A DNA stretch of 64,000 nucleotides from Apodemus sylvaticus (lineage: Eukaryota > Chordata > Mammalia > Rodentia > Muridae): positions 80,603,981 to 80,667,980 of the forward strand of contig NC_067472.1 of the NCBI RefSeq assembly GCF_947179515.1, given 5' to 3'. This document shows positions 1 to 10,599 of the stretch, piece by piece. The notes below the pieces were generated by a model. That model worked only from the letters and a program-made list of their open reading frames with translations. It did no database searches and was not told the origin of the DNA. The position numbers and the translations under genes were made by a program. The number at the start of each line of letters is the position of its first letter. The first letter of the stretch is position 1.

Positions 1-164
1 TTTTGTTATGAAATTATATATTTTAGGTAGCACCGATGACTTTCACATGCCTCTTTGTTCATGCTCAATACTCTTAGCGTGGGTGTCCTCTTTCATGATA
101 TGCACATTCACTATAATAACCATGGCATTTAAAAATATTTATATGTATGTATATGCATGCACTT

Positions 165-206
165 ATATACATACACACACACACATATATATATACACAC
201 ACGCAT
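165..206. repeat. (CA)n/(TA)n microsatellite
   Basis: Alternating CA and TA dinucleotides, imperfect, flanked by ATGTATGT-like steps. A short open frame crosses it and encodes only Tyr/Ile/His/Thr runs, so it is not a gene. Confidence 0.85.
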
Positions 207-453
207 ATGAAGTTATGGGCTTCACGGGATGTTTTGCTGAGTGGTACTCACATGTATGATGCTGTCTACAGTATTTTATTACCTAAAGATTCTGTAGCTA
301 CCTTAGTTTGTGCAAGTACACTCCATAGTAAGTAGTACAATGAAAAAGGTTGCCTAATGACAAATTTTTTAGAATATGTCCCCATCATTTAGTGATATAT
401 AACTGTGAATGAAATGCATAAGTAAATATGCAACATGTGTTTGTGACATATAT

Positions 454-456
<3 letters not shown>

Positions 457-485
<29 letters not shown>
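457..485. repeat. (TA)n microsatellite
   Basis: About 14 near-perfect TA units. Such tracts are usually length-polymorphic. Confidence 0.9.
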
Positions 486-489
<4 letters not shown>

Positions 490-1049
490 GTTTTTGAGAT
501 ATCTATTTAGTTGCATGTTGAGCTAATGAATTCATCTAAATAATGGAAACTACTCTGTCACCAGGATAATTAACTTGTCACCCATTTGCTTAAATAGAGA
601 CTTCAAGATATGTTTCCATTCCTCATTATAATAAAGCAGTTCCAAGATATTCAACCTCCAGCTTTGGTCATACATTTTGACATACATATATGCAGTTTGG
701 GTGAGTTCTCTGGACCTTAGCTCTCCTGAATCCTTTCCAATTTCCAGACCTATCCCAGGTTTCCCATTCTGTATACTAGTACAGTCTGGCAAGTGTGCCT
801 GATGGTAGCCCATCCACAACATATATAACCTCTGAGCCTAGACTAGTGACACAATCTATAGATTTGCTTAGCTTGGTGAATATCTAAGATCTTGATCCAG
901 CTACTCCATCCTCACATTCCCAGGCATTGATTAACACAACTTGCACAGCAGCCTAAGAAGAACAATCCATTTTTCTATTCACATACTTTCCCCCCCTTAC
1001 AACTGAATTGGAATCTTCCCTATTGTCCAATCCAGAATCTACACTGACT

Positions 1050-2600
1050 GTTTAAGGGATTAACCTATAAACCTGTAAACCTCCTCAAACCTGACCTGAA
1101 ATAAACCAAGCTTTGAAATCAACAAGAACAAGTCCTCCAAACTTCCACTGAACAAAGACAGCCTAGAATCTCACACCAAACATACAACCAACAAAAGAAG
1201 TCTCATTGTGAAAGCACAATTTGAAAGGCAATATACCTCCCTCTCCAAAGTTACTATTCTTATAGAAATATTCTCCAATGAGAAGAACTTAGACAAACCT
1301 GAGACACAGAATTTAAAAGAACAATCATATACTTCAAGAACATCAAAGGAGACACAAACATAAGTGTGATTGAAATGATGAGGACAAGTCAACCTTTGAA
1401 AACTGAGTTCACTAAAGACATAGAAGTATTGAGGGGAAATAGGGTTAAAATTAAGGTAGACTTGAAAATTTAAATAACCAAATAAGAGAACTTCAGAGAG
1501 AGCCTTACAAATAAAGTGCATCAAGTAGAAGATAGAATATCAGAATTTGAAAATAAGGTAGAATTATTGGATCAGACAAGCACAGGAAATGAAGAATTTT
1601 AAAAAAGGAAAACCTGTGAGAGGATCACATAGGAACTGTGGGACACCATTAAAATATCAAATTTTCAAAATTACAGGTATACAAGAAGGAGAGACCTCTT
1701 AAATCAATGTCATAGACCAGATCTTCACCAGGCTCACAGAAGAAGGAACGGCACATTGATATAGGTTCAAGAAGCACATGGAACTCCAAATAAACAGGAT
1801 CAGAATAGAAATTCCCCTTGGCATATTGTCTTTAAACCACTAAATAGACAGAACAAAGAGAGGGCACTGAAAGCCACAAGAGAAAAAACGCAAATCATTT
1901 AAAGGAAACCCATGATAATAACAATTGTGTCTCAATGACAGCTTTAAACGCCATATGTAGTAGTATGGGTTCTCTAGAGGTACAGAACTGACAGAATAAA
2001 TCTATATAGTAAAGGGGATTTGTTAGAGTGGCTTTCAGACTGTGGTCCAGCAAGTCCAAACAAAATCTGTCTCTCGATGGCAAGGACAAGAATCCAGTAG
2101 TCATTCAGTCCATGGGGCTGGATGTCTCAGTTGGCCTTCAGTTTATGTTGAAATTCTGAAGAAATATATTTTAACACCAGGAAAGGAATGCCTTAGAAAC
2201 AGGATAGAAGAACTTGTCAGGTGAGCAGGGAAAAAGCAAACCAGAAGGTTTGGTCCAGATTTAGTGTGGGTCTTTCTGACTTTAAAAGATCCAGAGTTAG
2301 GGTGGGTCTTCCTATCTTAAATGATCCAATCAAGAAAAAGTTCTCACAGGTGTGCCAAGGTGGTTATGTTTTGGTTGATTTTACATGTGGTCAAATTGAC
2401 AACCATGATTAGCCATCAAACCAGAAGAGCTGGTAGTAAAGTACTTTAATTTCTAAAAGACCATGGATACCAACCTAGACTACTGTATCCAGAAATACTA
2501 CCTGCCACAGTTGAAGAAGAAAGAACAATGTTCCATGATATGAACAGGCTAAAATTGTTCATGTCTAATTCTAGCATCCCCATGGCATGGAAACACAGGT
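1050..2600 (+). pseudogene. Decayed L1 ORF1, split by an LTR
   Basis: Translated with frame changes, the plus strand resembles rodent L1 ORF1, the RNA-binding protein of the LINE-1 particle. The order is right: a coiled-coil-like stretch near 1480-1600, the central RNA-binding part near 1640-1890 and the C-terminal part near 2415-2550. The last part keeps a tract like the 'R-L-L-Y-P' and 'I-F-H-D' landmarks of murine ORF1, badly mutated. Many stops and frameshifts make it non-functional. Bases 1954-2412 are a foreign LTR-like insertion in the opposite orientation, and the ORF1 homology resumes directly after it. The match was made by eye; outer limits are approximate. Confidence 0.6.
1954..2412 (-). 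mobile_element. LTR-like rodent repeat inserted in L1 ORF1
   Basis: The block starts near a GGGTTCTCTAGAGG motif and ends near GTCAAATTGACAACC, both familiar ends of a common rodent class III LTR-like repeat read in reverse. It interrupts the L1 ORF1 homology, so it is younger than that L1. Its subfamily is not assigned and no clean target duplication was seen. Confidence 0.5.
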
Positions 2601-3169
2601 AAGCTACCTGCACAACCTGCCACATACCCTCCCTATCTCAGTCAAGTATGCGCCTACTAGCCAGTGACAGCTACCTCCTCTTTCTAGCCTGTCTTCATCC
2701 CTTTGAGACTTGTCAGCTCTCAGTCTGATCTCTGTAAGGAACTCTCCACTCAGCACACACGGTTTGGACACTTGACCTCTCTCCCTTCAAGACTAACCAC
2801 AGCCCTGCCAGTTGGGACCCTCTCGTTATATTACCTCGTCTCTCCTCCCAAAACTTGAAGTTAAGACCCAGTTGTAAAAACAGTTTATACTTTGAACAGG
2901 GGCTTGGAAGAACTGAGCTATAAGTGACATGGAAGTTCCTCTTGAAGACTCTTTCTCATGGTATCTGAAGATGAAATACCACAAAGGGAGAAAAGCAATC
3001 AATAATCCTCCCCAGTTCCCCAATGAACCACAACAATGGACACAGTATCTAGTGAGGTCATGTTTCTTAGAGCAGAACCTGTTACTGCTATTTTCCTAAA
3101 CTAGCACAATTGGCAATGATATTCTAAGCATCTATTCTTAAATCCACAGGAAAGTGTAGCTCTCACCAC
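2601..3169. other. No recognised feature
   Basis: Mixed-composition DNA with only short open frames. No repeat family was recognised. It may include more of the degraded L1 to the left. Confidence 0.4.
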
Positions 3170-3543
3170 TGTCTTAGTTATTGCTCTATTATTGATTGGG
3201 AAGAGATACAATGACCAAGGTAACTCATAAAAGAAAGCATTTATTTACAGGCTTTCTCACAGTTTCAGAGAGTTAGTTCATGACCATCTTGGTAGGAAAC
3301 ATAGCAGCAAGCAGGCAGGCATGGTGCTAGAGCATTAGCTGAGAGCTTACATCTAATTCACAAGTACACTCAGCAGAGAGAGCACATGAGACTGAGGTTT
3401 TCAAAACTCAAAGTCCACACCCCCAGTAATATACCTCTTCCAACAAGGCCACACCTCTTAATTCTTTCTAGACAATCTGCTACCTGGAAACCAGATATTC
3501 AAATATATGACCTAAAGGGGCTATTTTCATTCAAACCACTACA
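3170..3543 (-). mobile_element. MaLR (MT-like) solo LTR, diverged
   Basis: The left end reads TGTCTTAGTTATTGC and the right end ATTCAAACCACTACA, the reverse-complement ends of a rodent MaLR LTR. Internal landmarks agree: ACAGTTTCAGAG near 3259 and CAACAAGGCCACACCTC near 3439. No coding region is attached. The five bases on each side do not match, so the edges may be off or the duplication decayed. Confidence 0.7.
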
Positions 3544-3576
3544 TTATACTCCCTGGCCCCCTTTACTCCAGTAAAG

Positions 3577-3768
3577 CAGTGTTCCTCAACCCATGGATCG
3601 TGACCCCTGTGAGACCATGGAAAACACAGATATTTATATTATGATTCATAACAGTAGTAAAATTTCAGTTTATGAAGTAGCAATGAAAATATGGTGGTTG
3701 TGGGGAGTCACCACAACCCAAGGAACTGAACTTAAGGGTTGCAGCATTAGGAAGGTTGAGAACCACTG
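3577..3768 (+). mobile_element. URR1-like hAT-Charlie MITE
   Basis: A 192-bp non-autonomous DNA transposon. It starts CAGTGTTCCTCAACC and ends GGTTGAGAACCACTG, imperfect terminal inverted repeats. The interior holds the family's GATTCATAACAGTAG and GGGTTGCAGCATTAGG tracts. Flanks share TAAAG, the remnant of an 8-bp duplication expected of hAT elements. Confidence 0.85.
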
Positions 3769-3889
3769 TTTTAAAGCTCGAATCATGTGGCTGAAGCTAC
3801 AGTTCCTCTGCTTGCCTGCCGGGGATGGAATCTGCTCCCATCCTTGAAATACATTTGTGTAAGTCTTGTTGATAGTTTCCTTTGCTGAA

Positions 3890-3945
3890 TGTGTATATAT
3901 ATATATGTGTGTGCATGTGTGTGTGTGTGTATGTATATATATATG
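3890..3945. repeat. (TA)n(TG)n(TA)n microsatellite
   Basis: TA, TG and TA blocks in succession, palindromic in overall layout. Confidence 0.85.
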
Positions 3946-4500
3946 AAGCTTAGCATGGTGTAATCTGACCCTGAGGGACCCTTTATTTATTTCTCCACGA
4001 CCTTTCCTTAAACTTTTCATCCCTTTGAGCACAAGACTTGGCTTTAATGGTACATTCCCTGTTTCTTCTCAATCTGGATATTTTACATTTCTTTTTTGCC
4101 CCTTGCTGTTTTTCGTGGCAGATAGGCATACAAGTGATCACTAACAACCACATGACACAGTAAATACTGGACTGGCTTGAAATCTCAGTTATTTGTAGCA
4201 GGCCAAACTCTTCAATTCAGCCTCTGGGAGATTTTTAGACAAGGGCAGAAAACCGCCATTTTTTTTCTTTTGCCAAAATATCATAAGAATTGTTTCTAGG
4301 CAAGTTGCTAATGTTTTTCACCTCTGAAACCCCGTGAGTTGGGCCCCCACAGTCCACATTGCTCTCACTACTACTGTCTTCCACACTCCTAATAGGGTGG
4401 GCCATTAAGCCTCACTTACAGCATTCAACTGCTTTCCTAATCTAAAGTCTTCATGCCCACATTTCTCCATCAAGCAGTATGGTTGAGCATTGCAAATCTG
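3946..4500. other. No recognised feature
   Basis: No repeat or gene recognised. It contains a T-run near 4260. Confidence 0.4.
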
Positions 4501-4504
4501 GATT

Positions 4505-4610
4505 GAGGACAGAGGTGAGAAAGGAGCCTCGGACTCAATCAGGTTATGATAGCTTATTTATTCCTAAGTAACAATAGACAAATAGGTAGTGAAATGGGAT
4601 TGCATTCATT

Positions 4611-4641
<31 letters not shown>

Positions 4642-5004
4642 ACTTCACTAACCTTCAGTCTGGCCCGGGTATCATAGCCTGGCTTGATGGTGGTACAGCA
4701 GATAAGGTTCGTGATGTGTCCTTCTGCTTTTGGGTCCTGCTGGAGCTCGGTCCGGGGTGTGGGCTCATCTCATTTGGCGGCAGGCGGCAGGGTAGGTGGA
4801 CTCATTCTCTCAACAAGACAGCATCTCCGTGGGACTCCCAGAGTGAGTGAGTTGCTTGGTCAGACCTGGGTATTTAAGCTACTCTTAGTCAATCAGAATT
4901 AAGGTGTTCACACATTACTTATCATACTCATGCACATACTCTAGGCTTGGCTTCTATGGTTACATTCATCCGTGGTATTGTTTCTTTACATCTTGTTCCT
5001 TACA
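4505..5004 (-). mobile_element. Probable ERV solo LTR (class II-like)
   Basis: Read on the minus strand it starts TGTAAGGAAC, carries a TATA-like CTTAAATACC near 4870-4880, then a long GC-rich R region and an AATAAATAAGC poly(A) signal near 4555. It ends near TGTCCTCA around 4505. This order (U3, TATA, R, poly(A) signal, U5) is that of an LTR. A (CA)n tract at 4611-4636 lies inside. No family name or clear target duplication could be given. Confidence 0.5.
4611..4636. repeat. (CA)n microsatellite
   Basis: About 13 CA units within the LTR-like block. Confidence 0.9.
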
Positions 5005-5049
5005 TCAGGCCTGGCACAGCAATATCCCATTTGCAGTACTGACTTCTGC

Positions 5050-5112
5050 CTTAGTTGCTATTCTATTGTGAGGAGACACCAGGACCAAAGCAACCTATAA
5101 AGAGTTTCTTTT
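5050..5112 (-). mobile_element. MaLR LTR end fragment
   Basis: GCCTTAGTTGCTATTC followed by GAGACACCAGGACC is the 3' end of a MaLR LTR in reverse. The rest is missing, and old L1 sequence follows directly. Confidence 0.5.
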
Positions 5113-5119
5113 TGTAGCA

Positions 5120-5785
5120 GAGATCATCACAGAAATCTACAACTGGCTAGAATGCAGAGAACATCTTATCTCATCCTCAACTGATATATCTACAGCACAA
5201 CACTACACCTAAGTCTTGTGGGACATTATGGAAGAGAGTGTGGGAATATTGTAAGAGACAGAAGACCAGGACTTCTGTAAGATCATGTTTTCTATATATG
5301 ACAAGAAGCTGCATTAATGAAATTTTAACATGACTGCCTAATAAGGCCTGTATAGCAAAAGTACAAGAGGACATGCTTACACGGATGGCCTTAATCTCAT
5401 AAAGACCAAACCCTAGATAAAGAACTACAGGCAATTAATGACTGCTGAGAGAGCAGGAGCCATTCTTTTCCACAGATGAGCCCCTTGGCAGGTTAACCAA
5501 TCCTAAGTGGTCAGCTTTAATACATGTATACATGAGTAACACTAAAGGAACTCAGCAGGTTGCATTTATATGCATATATGTGTATGTATGTGCATGTGTT
5601 TATATATGTATGTGCATGTATATGTAACAATAAGAAAGAAGAAGCTGTGGATTTGAAAGGGATTTCATAGATGAGTAGGAAGGGGGAAGTTCCCACTCTG
5701 AGAGGGTGTGGTAGAAATGATGCAAAAACAATATTCATGCATAAAACTCTCAAAAAACAATTGAATAAAAAAAATTCCAAGCAGA
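5120..5785 (+). mobile_element. Old rodent L1 (Lx-type) 3' end
   Basis: Matches the 3' untranslated end of ancient rodent L1s as I know it. Landmarks are CTACAGGCAATTAATG near 5425, GGTTAACCAATCCTAAGTGG near 5492, CTCAGCAGGTTGCATTTATA near 5551, a TG/TA tract, and a tail ending in CTCTCAAAAAACAATTG and an A-run near 5770. No coding part remains. Confidence 0.75.
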
Positions 5786-6029
5786 ATACTTTTGTTTATC
5801 CTCCATGATGCATGCAAAATCTCATATTCTGACAGTTGGCACCCACAGCCCAGAGCCAACTGCCGCAGAGGCATGGCAGGTTCTGGGGCTTAGAGTAGAA
5901 CTTGAAAATTTATATTTATTTTCAATGGTATGTATGCAGATTTGTGTGTCTATGTGTAGGCAAGCACTTGTAAGTGCAAGTGCCTGTAGGGAGCTTTGGA
6001 GCTGGAGTTAAAGGTGGCTGTGAGTGCCC

Positions 6030-6035
6030 CCCCCC

Positions 6036-6068
<33 letters not shown>

Positions 6069-6102
6069 TGTCTCTATCTCTGTCTCTGTCTGTCTCTCTC
6101 TG

Positions 6103-6135
<33 letters not shown>

Positions 6136-6138
6136 TAG
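6030..6138. repeat. (CT)n/(CTGT)n low-complexity tract
   Basis: Imperfect CT and TCTG repeats, preceded by a C-run at 6028-6037. Open frames on both strands are only Ser/Leu or Arg/Glu runs. Confidence 0.9.
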
Positions 6139-6207
6139 TTCCTCTTCCTTTTCTCCCGCCAAACCCCTTTATATATTCCTCTTTTCTCTCTTTCTAGTTC
6201 ATGGCCT

Positions 6208-6357
6208 CATGCCAGGAGGTAGCAGCACACACATTTGAGCAGAGGCAGGAGAGTTCTCTGAGTTCAAGGCCAGCATGGTCAACAATGTGAGTTCCAGGAC
6301 ATCCGGGGTTACACAGAGAAAGTGTCTAAAAAACAAACAAACAAACAAACAAACCCA
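6208..6357 (+). mobile_element. B1 SINE, internally shortened
   Basis: 7SL-derived SINE. GAGTTCAAGGCCAGCATGG and GTGAGTTCCAGGACA are B1 body sequence, and the tail is (CAAA)n. Part of the left half is missing. Confidence 0.85.
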
Positions 6358-6599
6358 CAACACCTGCTTTCCCCCCCCCACCCCCATCACTCCATCTTAA
6401 CAAGATGGCTCCAATGCTTTTTAGGAGGAAATTTGGAGGTGTGGTGGGGAAGAGAACCATTGTAGAACCCATCGAAAAGGTGGCCATTTGCAGGCAAAGG
6501 GGCCTCTGAAGAAGCCCACCGTGATTGCTACCAGAGATATTAGTGTCTATGCCTGGGCCCCAAATAAGACTGACTGGGCCACCCACCCTCCACAAGCCA

Positions 6600-7019
6600 G
6601 TGAACAAGACAAGTGATGGGGGGGGGGAGAGATTAGTTAGAGGGACACCTTGGAAGAAAGGGACAGAGAAAAGGGACCAACAATCATGAGTCTACCTTTG
6701 AGGTCCTGACAGGAAATCTGGGTTTAAATAGAAGGCAAAGAGCATGCATAGCTCAGCAGTCCTGGTCAAGTCGTGATCCTGTCCATCACCGTCCAGTCTC
6801 GAGGACAGTTGTGTTTTTATGGGGAGAGGGGTCTGACATAAAGTTTACTTTTCGTGGAATTCAAAGTGTCTCATGAGGAAAGTTTAGGAACAATGGCTTA
6901 TCTCTGTGTCGTGAGCCAAAGGCAGGCTCAGACCAAAGGCAGAGATGGCAGCCTCTGTCTGTGCTCAGTGGCGCTTGTGGGGCCATGTAAAGATTTGGCA
7001 AAGTGGCTTCTAAGTGCTT
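6600..7019. other. Single-copy DNA, no gene seen
   Basis: No repeat was recognised apart from a G-run at 6619-6627. Open frames are short and on both strands. Confidence 0.4.
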
Positions 7020-7390
7020 CGTGCCGGAGCCTTGATCGCAGACTCTCAGCTTATCAGCGTTGTTATTTATTTGGCCCTGTCTGCTGTATTTTGTCCTGGT
7101 AGATTCATCAGGGATGCAGTAAGGGATAAAGAAGGGAGCTCTTGATTTGTGAGGGCGACGAGGCTGCGTAGAGGAGCTCAGTGGATCTCCGTAGCCTCCT
7201 CTCTTCACAGTGAAGGGCCTTATGTTCTGAGAGCTTCGGGAGACCCACAATGCCGCTCGGCTGGGAACAACCGAGAGCCTGATTCAGGAGTTTTGAATAC
7301 GGTGACTCTTGCAGTGCTTGGCAGCTTCGGCTTGGATTGCACAGGGAAACTGGTATAGGTGGTACGGTATAGCTCCCGCGTTATTCTCAA
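7020..7390. promoter_or_regulatory. CpG-enriched single-copy patch
   Basis: Roughly a dozen or more CpG dinucleotides fall within 370 bp of otherwise CpG-poor DNA, including GCCGCTCGG near 7253 and CCCGCG near 7376. No transposon was recognised. Retained CpGs in single-copy rodent DNA can mark a weak promoter, an enhancer or an unmethylated element. No TATA box or exon structure is visible, so the call is an inference. Confidence 0.3.
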
Positions 7391-7417
7391 AGGTACTTTC
7401 ACACTTATGTATAGGAG

Positions 7418-7505
7418 GTATACATACATGGTAGAAGGGGGTTAGGGTTTTATGGGCAGAGGGACGTCTTGGGGTAGAAGATTCTATCTGCAGGGCTGTC
7501 CTGTC
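7418..7505 (+). repeat. Dispersed repeat copy A (pair of 10512-10599)
   Basis: About 88 bp that align by eye with 10512-10599. Shared stretches include ACATGGTAGA, TGGGCAGAGGGA, TTGGGGT and CTGCAGGGC. Copy B lies just upstream of an LTR-like block, so both are probably pieces of one ERV family. Confidence 0.6.
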
Positions 7506-7959
7506 TAGGTGAAAGATCTGCCACCCTCTCCTCCCTCGTCCCTTCCTCTTCTTCCTCTCCCTTCTTATCACCATACCCTTCTCTTTCTCTCCTCTTCTTT
7601 CACATTATTATCTCTATTAGGGCTCAAAGAAATTGAATTGGTGTCAGACAGGAGAGGGAAAAGACTGAGGTGAGCTTCAGAGCCGGAAGCTGCTCCATTG
7701 TTGTTCTTGGCAGTAGCCTAGGATGCATTTGTCTTTAAACTAAATTTTATCAGCTCCCAAAATCCACTTGATTCACTGAGATTCACTAAGACTCTTTTAT
7801 TTACAACCTTGAGCAAAACTCTGCCTGCTCTGCAGGGATCTGGGTGCCAGAGTCCTTTCCCTGGCTCTGCTTCACAGAGGCTCTAGCTCCTACCTGTCAG
7901 GAGCACCCATGCCTGGCTGGAGATGCGCCTCTGAGTGGCCCCCAATGTCTCCCTCCTGC

Positions 7960-8200
7960 CACTGGATAAATCACCCTAAGTGTGGGGAGTTAATCTGTCC
8001 GACTCTAAAATGCATTCAATAAGTGTAAAACAAAACTAATTGGTTCTCTTCCATACAAATTTAATCATACCATAAAATGTGATCGATGCAAATAAAACCC
8101 ATTGAGTGAGCTCAGTGTCAGGGATCCATAAAGGGGAAAAATGGTCTCGTGCATAATCGCAGGAATCAATTCACATGTGCATTAATCACTTCCAGTGCCA
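7960..8200. promoter_or_regulatory. Candidate conserved noncoding element
   Basis: Single-copy AT-rich DNA dense in homeodomain-type TAAT cores: TTAATC near 7990, CTAATTGG near 8036, TTTAATCA near 8060 and ATTAATCA at 8181. It also has a perfect octamer ATGCAAAT at 8086-8093 and an E-box CACATGTG at 8172-8179. Motif density is seen; regulatory function is inference. Confidence 0.3.
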
Positions 8201-8669
8201 GAGGTGACAATAGCCAGGCTGGGTTGGAGGGACACAAGAGATTTCTTTCTTTTGTGCCAATTGTTCAAAGACACTAATTCCCTCCTCGACTGTCGGGCTC
8301 ATGTGCTGTGGCTAAGGCATCCTGAACCGGCTTCATCACAGGTGTGCTCTTGGGCAGCTCTGGAGTCAGACTGCTTTGCTGGTAGATAAAGATAACAGGG
8401 TTTGTGAAACATCAGAAGCGTGGCTGAAGGGTAGAGTAACGCGGAGGGACGCAGAGGCCTCTTTCGTGTACATTTATTGGGTGTAATAACAAAGCCATAT
8501 TTAATCAGGTGACTTTAAGAACATCAAACCTAGGCCTCTGCCACTGTCATTCTGATATAGGAAGTAAGGGAACATTGTCCTTGTCACCACAGAGTTAGAA
8601 AGAGACACTTTAGTGTGGAGTTAAGGCACTCTTCACTGGAAGGAGAGGGGCTAGGATATCCCATGGCAG

Positions 8670-9470
8670 AGGGGCCACCATGCCCAAGTGGCAGAGTCAG
8701 GTTGCCTTCACAGAGGACGGAAGTGGAAACATAAGGATTGTTTGGAGAGTCAGATGTGTTCGATGGTGTTTTGCTGGGGTAAACACATGAAGAATTGTTT
8801 TCCAGAACTGGACACAGGTACAAGGCTAAGGCAGACTTGTGAAGGAACATTTCACTGCAGCAGACACAGGAGAGAGGATGTTCTGCTAAAGCAAGCACGT
8901 GAAAGGACATGCGATGAAGGGTTCTTCACTGACAACACACATGCATTGTGTGAACTCGTCCAGACTCCAGGGACTCAGGCTGATGGACTCAGCATGTGCT
9001 GAGGCAAGGTGCATGGAGGACACGTGATGTTTGGAGGGTATAAATACAACTTGACAGACAGTGATGGCAACAGCTTGGCTTGATGATACAGCTTTCTGTG
9101 CAGCACTTGTGGGTCTCGGATCTTTGCTTATCTTCACTTCCCTGAGAAAGACACAGCTGAGAACTTCTCCTGTGTTCCTGATGGCCCCTCCTGCTGACTT
9201 GAGCTGAGGCTGAGGCCTGGCTGACTCTGCTAGGTAGTGCCACCACTGCTGATTCCTGTTTGCTATTCTGATTCTACCGACCTGGACTGCTGGTGTATCC
9301 ATGAGGTGTTTGCGAGTGGATCAGGCTGCCACTGCCTGCTGACCTGTGAACTGAACCGCTGACTTCCAGACAACACAGATGGGAGTTGTTCCAAAGAACC
9401 TTTCTAAACAGGTCTTCTTCCCACTTATCCTTTCTTTTCCACTACCTCTAGTGGGTGGTGGCTACAAGGA
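8670..9470 (+). mobile_element. LTR-like rodent repeat with TATA box
   Basis: I recall near-identical text as a dispersed murine repeat, for example CATGCATTGTGTGAACTC near 8940 and CTGACCTGTGAACTGAAC near 9340. A TATA box (TATAAATA) at 9039-9046 sits about one third of the way in, as in an LTR promoter. No poly(A) signal or coding part was identified. Edges and family are uncertain. Confidence 0.5.
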
Positions 9471-9479
9471 AGGTTAAAG

Positions 9480-10185
9480 CATTTAAGAACTCTTGTTAAA
9501 AATAAGGCCTTGAAAACATTAAAGATACAGAGGATAACAGGGCTTTCATTTGGTTTGGAAGGGGCATGAGCTTGTGAGTCAGGAGGATGGTGTAAGAAGA
9601 AGGTGACTCAGAAGCAGACAGACTGGCTCCCACAGGCTGAGACCCTTATTAAAACAGCAAGAGGCCCAACCTTTCTAAGGGATGAAGGCTGAGGATGCTT
9701 AGAGGGACTGGGGAACAGGCATACAAACAGACATGGGCAGCTACCAGGAGCTTACACCTATTTTTTTGTGGTTTAACTGGAAGCAGGGTGGGTTGTTTTG
9801 GAAACCGGGATATTGTTCCTGCAGGTGGAGTGGACAAGTCAGGCTGGGACCAAGCCATTCCTTATGGCTAGGGGTTATTGTCACTTACAGACTGACACAA
9901 TTCCTCATGACTCGAGTATCACCTAACAGATGGTGTGGGTGTTGTTTGTTTGGCTTGTTGTTGTTATTGCTTTTGGAAAACTTTCTTTGGGATTTCTCAT
10001 GTAACACATAGACCTGTGGCCAGTTTCTCCCTGGGATACCCTGGCCTAGTCTGGTATTGGTAGTGGTGTGGTTTCTGTGGTAAGGTGAAGGGGTGACAGC
10101 TCAGGCCATGCTTGCTACTGTGTTCTCCAGTCCCCAATAGGGTCTTGGTTTTTATTTTATGCTCTTATTAGAGGAGCTAAAGCAG
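9480..10185. other. No recognised feature
   Basis: Single-copy DNA of average composition. Open frames are short, and no repeat was recognised. Confidence 0.4.
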
Positions 10186-10189
10186 GCAT

Positions 10190-10440
10190 GGGTGCTTAGT
10201 CTTGACTGTTAAGTTGATGATATTAAGAATCACCCTGGAAACAAACCTCTGTGCATGTCTAACCTGACAGAAATGAGAAGACCCATTGCAAATGTGAACA
10301 GCAGCGTTCCATGAGTCGAGGTCACAGACAGAATAGAAAGGAGACAGAAGATAGAGAACCAGCATTCATCTGTCTCTACTTCCTGACTGTTAGATTGGTA
10401 TTGATCACCTTTGATGTGGAAATAAAAGAAAGAGTAAAAT
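10190..10440 (+). mobile_element. Partial MaLR-class LTR
   Basis: GACTGTTAAGTTGATG, AGAATCACCCTGGAAACAAA and CCAGCATTCATCTGTCTCT, in this order, are landmarks of a rodent class III LTR. The 3' part with its poly(A) signal is missing. Confidence 0.6.
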
Positions 10441-10511
10441 GACCTCCAACAGGTACAGATTGTCCTTTAGTCAGAATAATTAGGGGTGGCAGTCTTACCT
10501 CAGAAACAGGG

Positions 10512-10599
10512 AGTATACACACATGGTAGAGGGGGTTGGGGTTTTGTGGGCAGAGGGAATTTTTGGGGTGCTAGATTCTCTCTGCAGGGCAGTTCTCCC
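10512..10599 (+). repeat. Dispersed repeat copy B (pair of 7418-7505)
   Basis: Aligns with 7418-7505 at roughly 80 percent by eye. It stands at the left edge of an ERV-like block that runs to about 11260. Confidence 0.6.

Larger units (their letters stand above)
1..1049. other. AT-rich stretch, no gene seen
   Basis: AT-rich DNA with two dinucleotide tracts (listed separately). No SINE, LTR or L1 match was recognised between about 490 and 1050. Open frames here are short and unrelated to any family I know. Confidence 0.5.
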
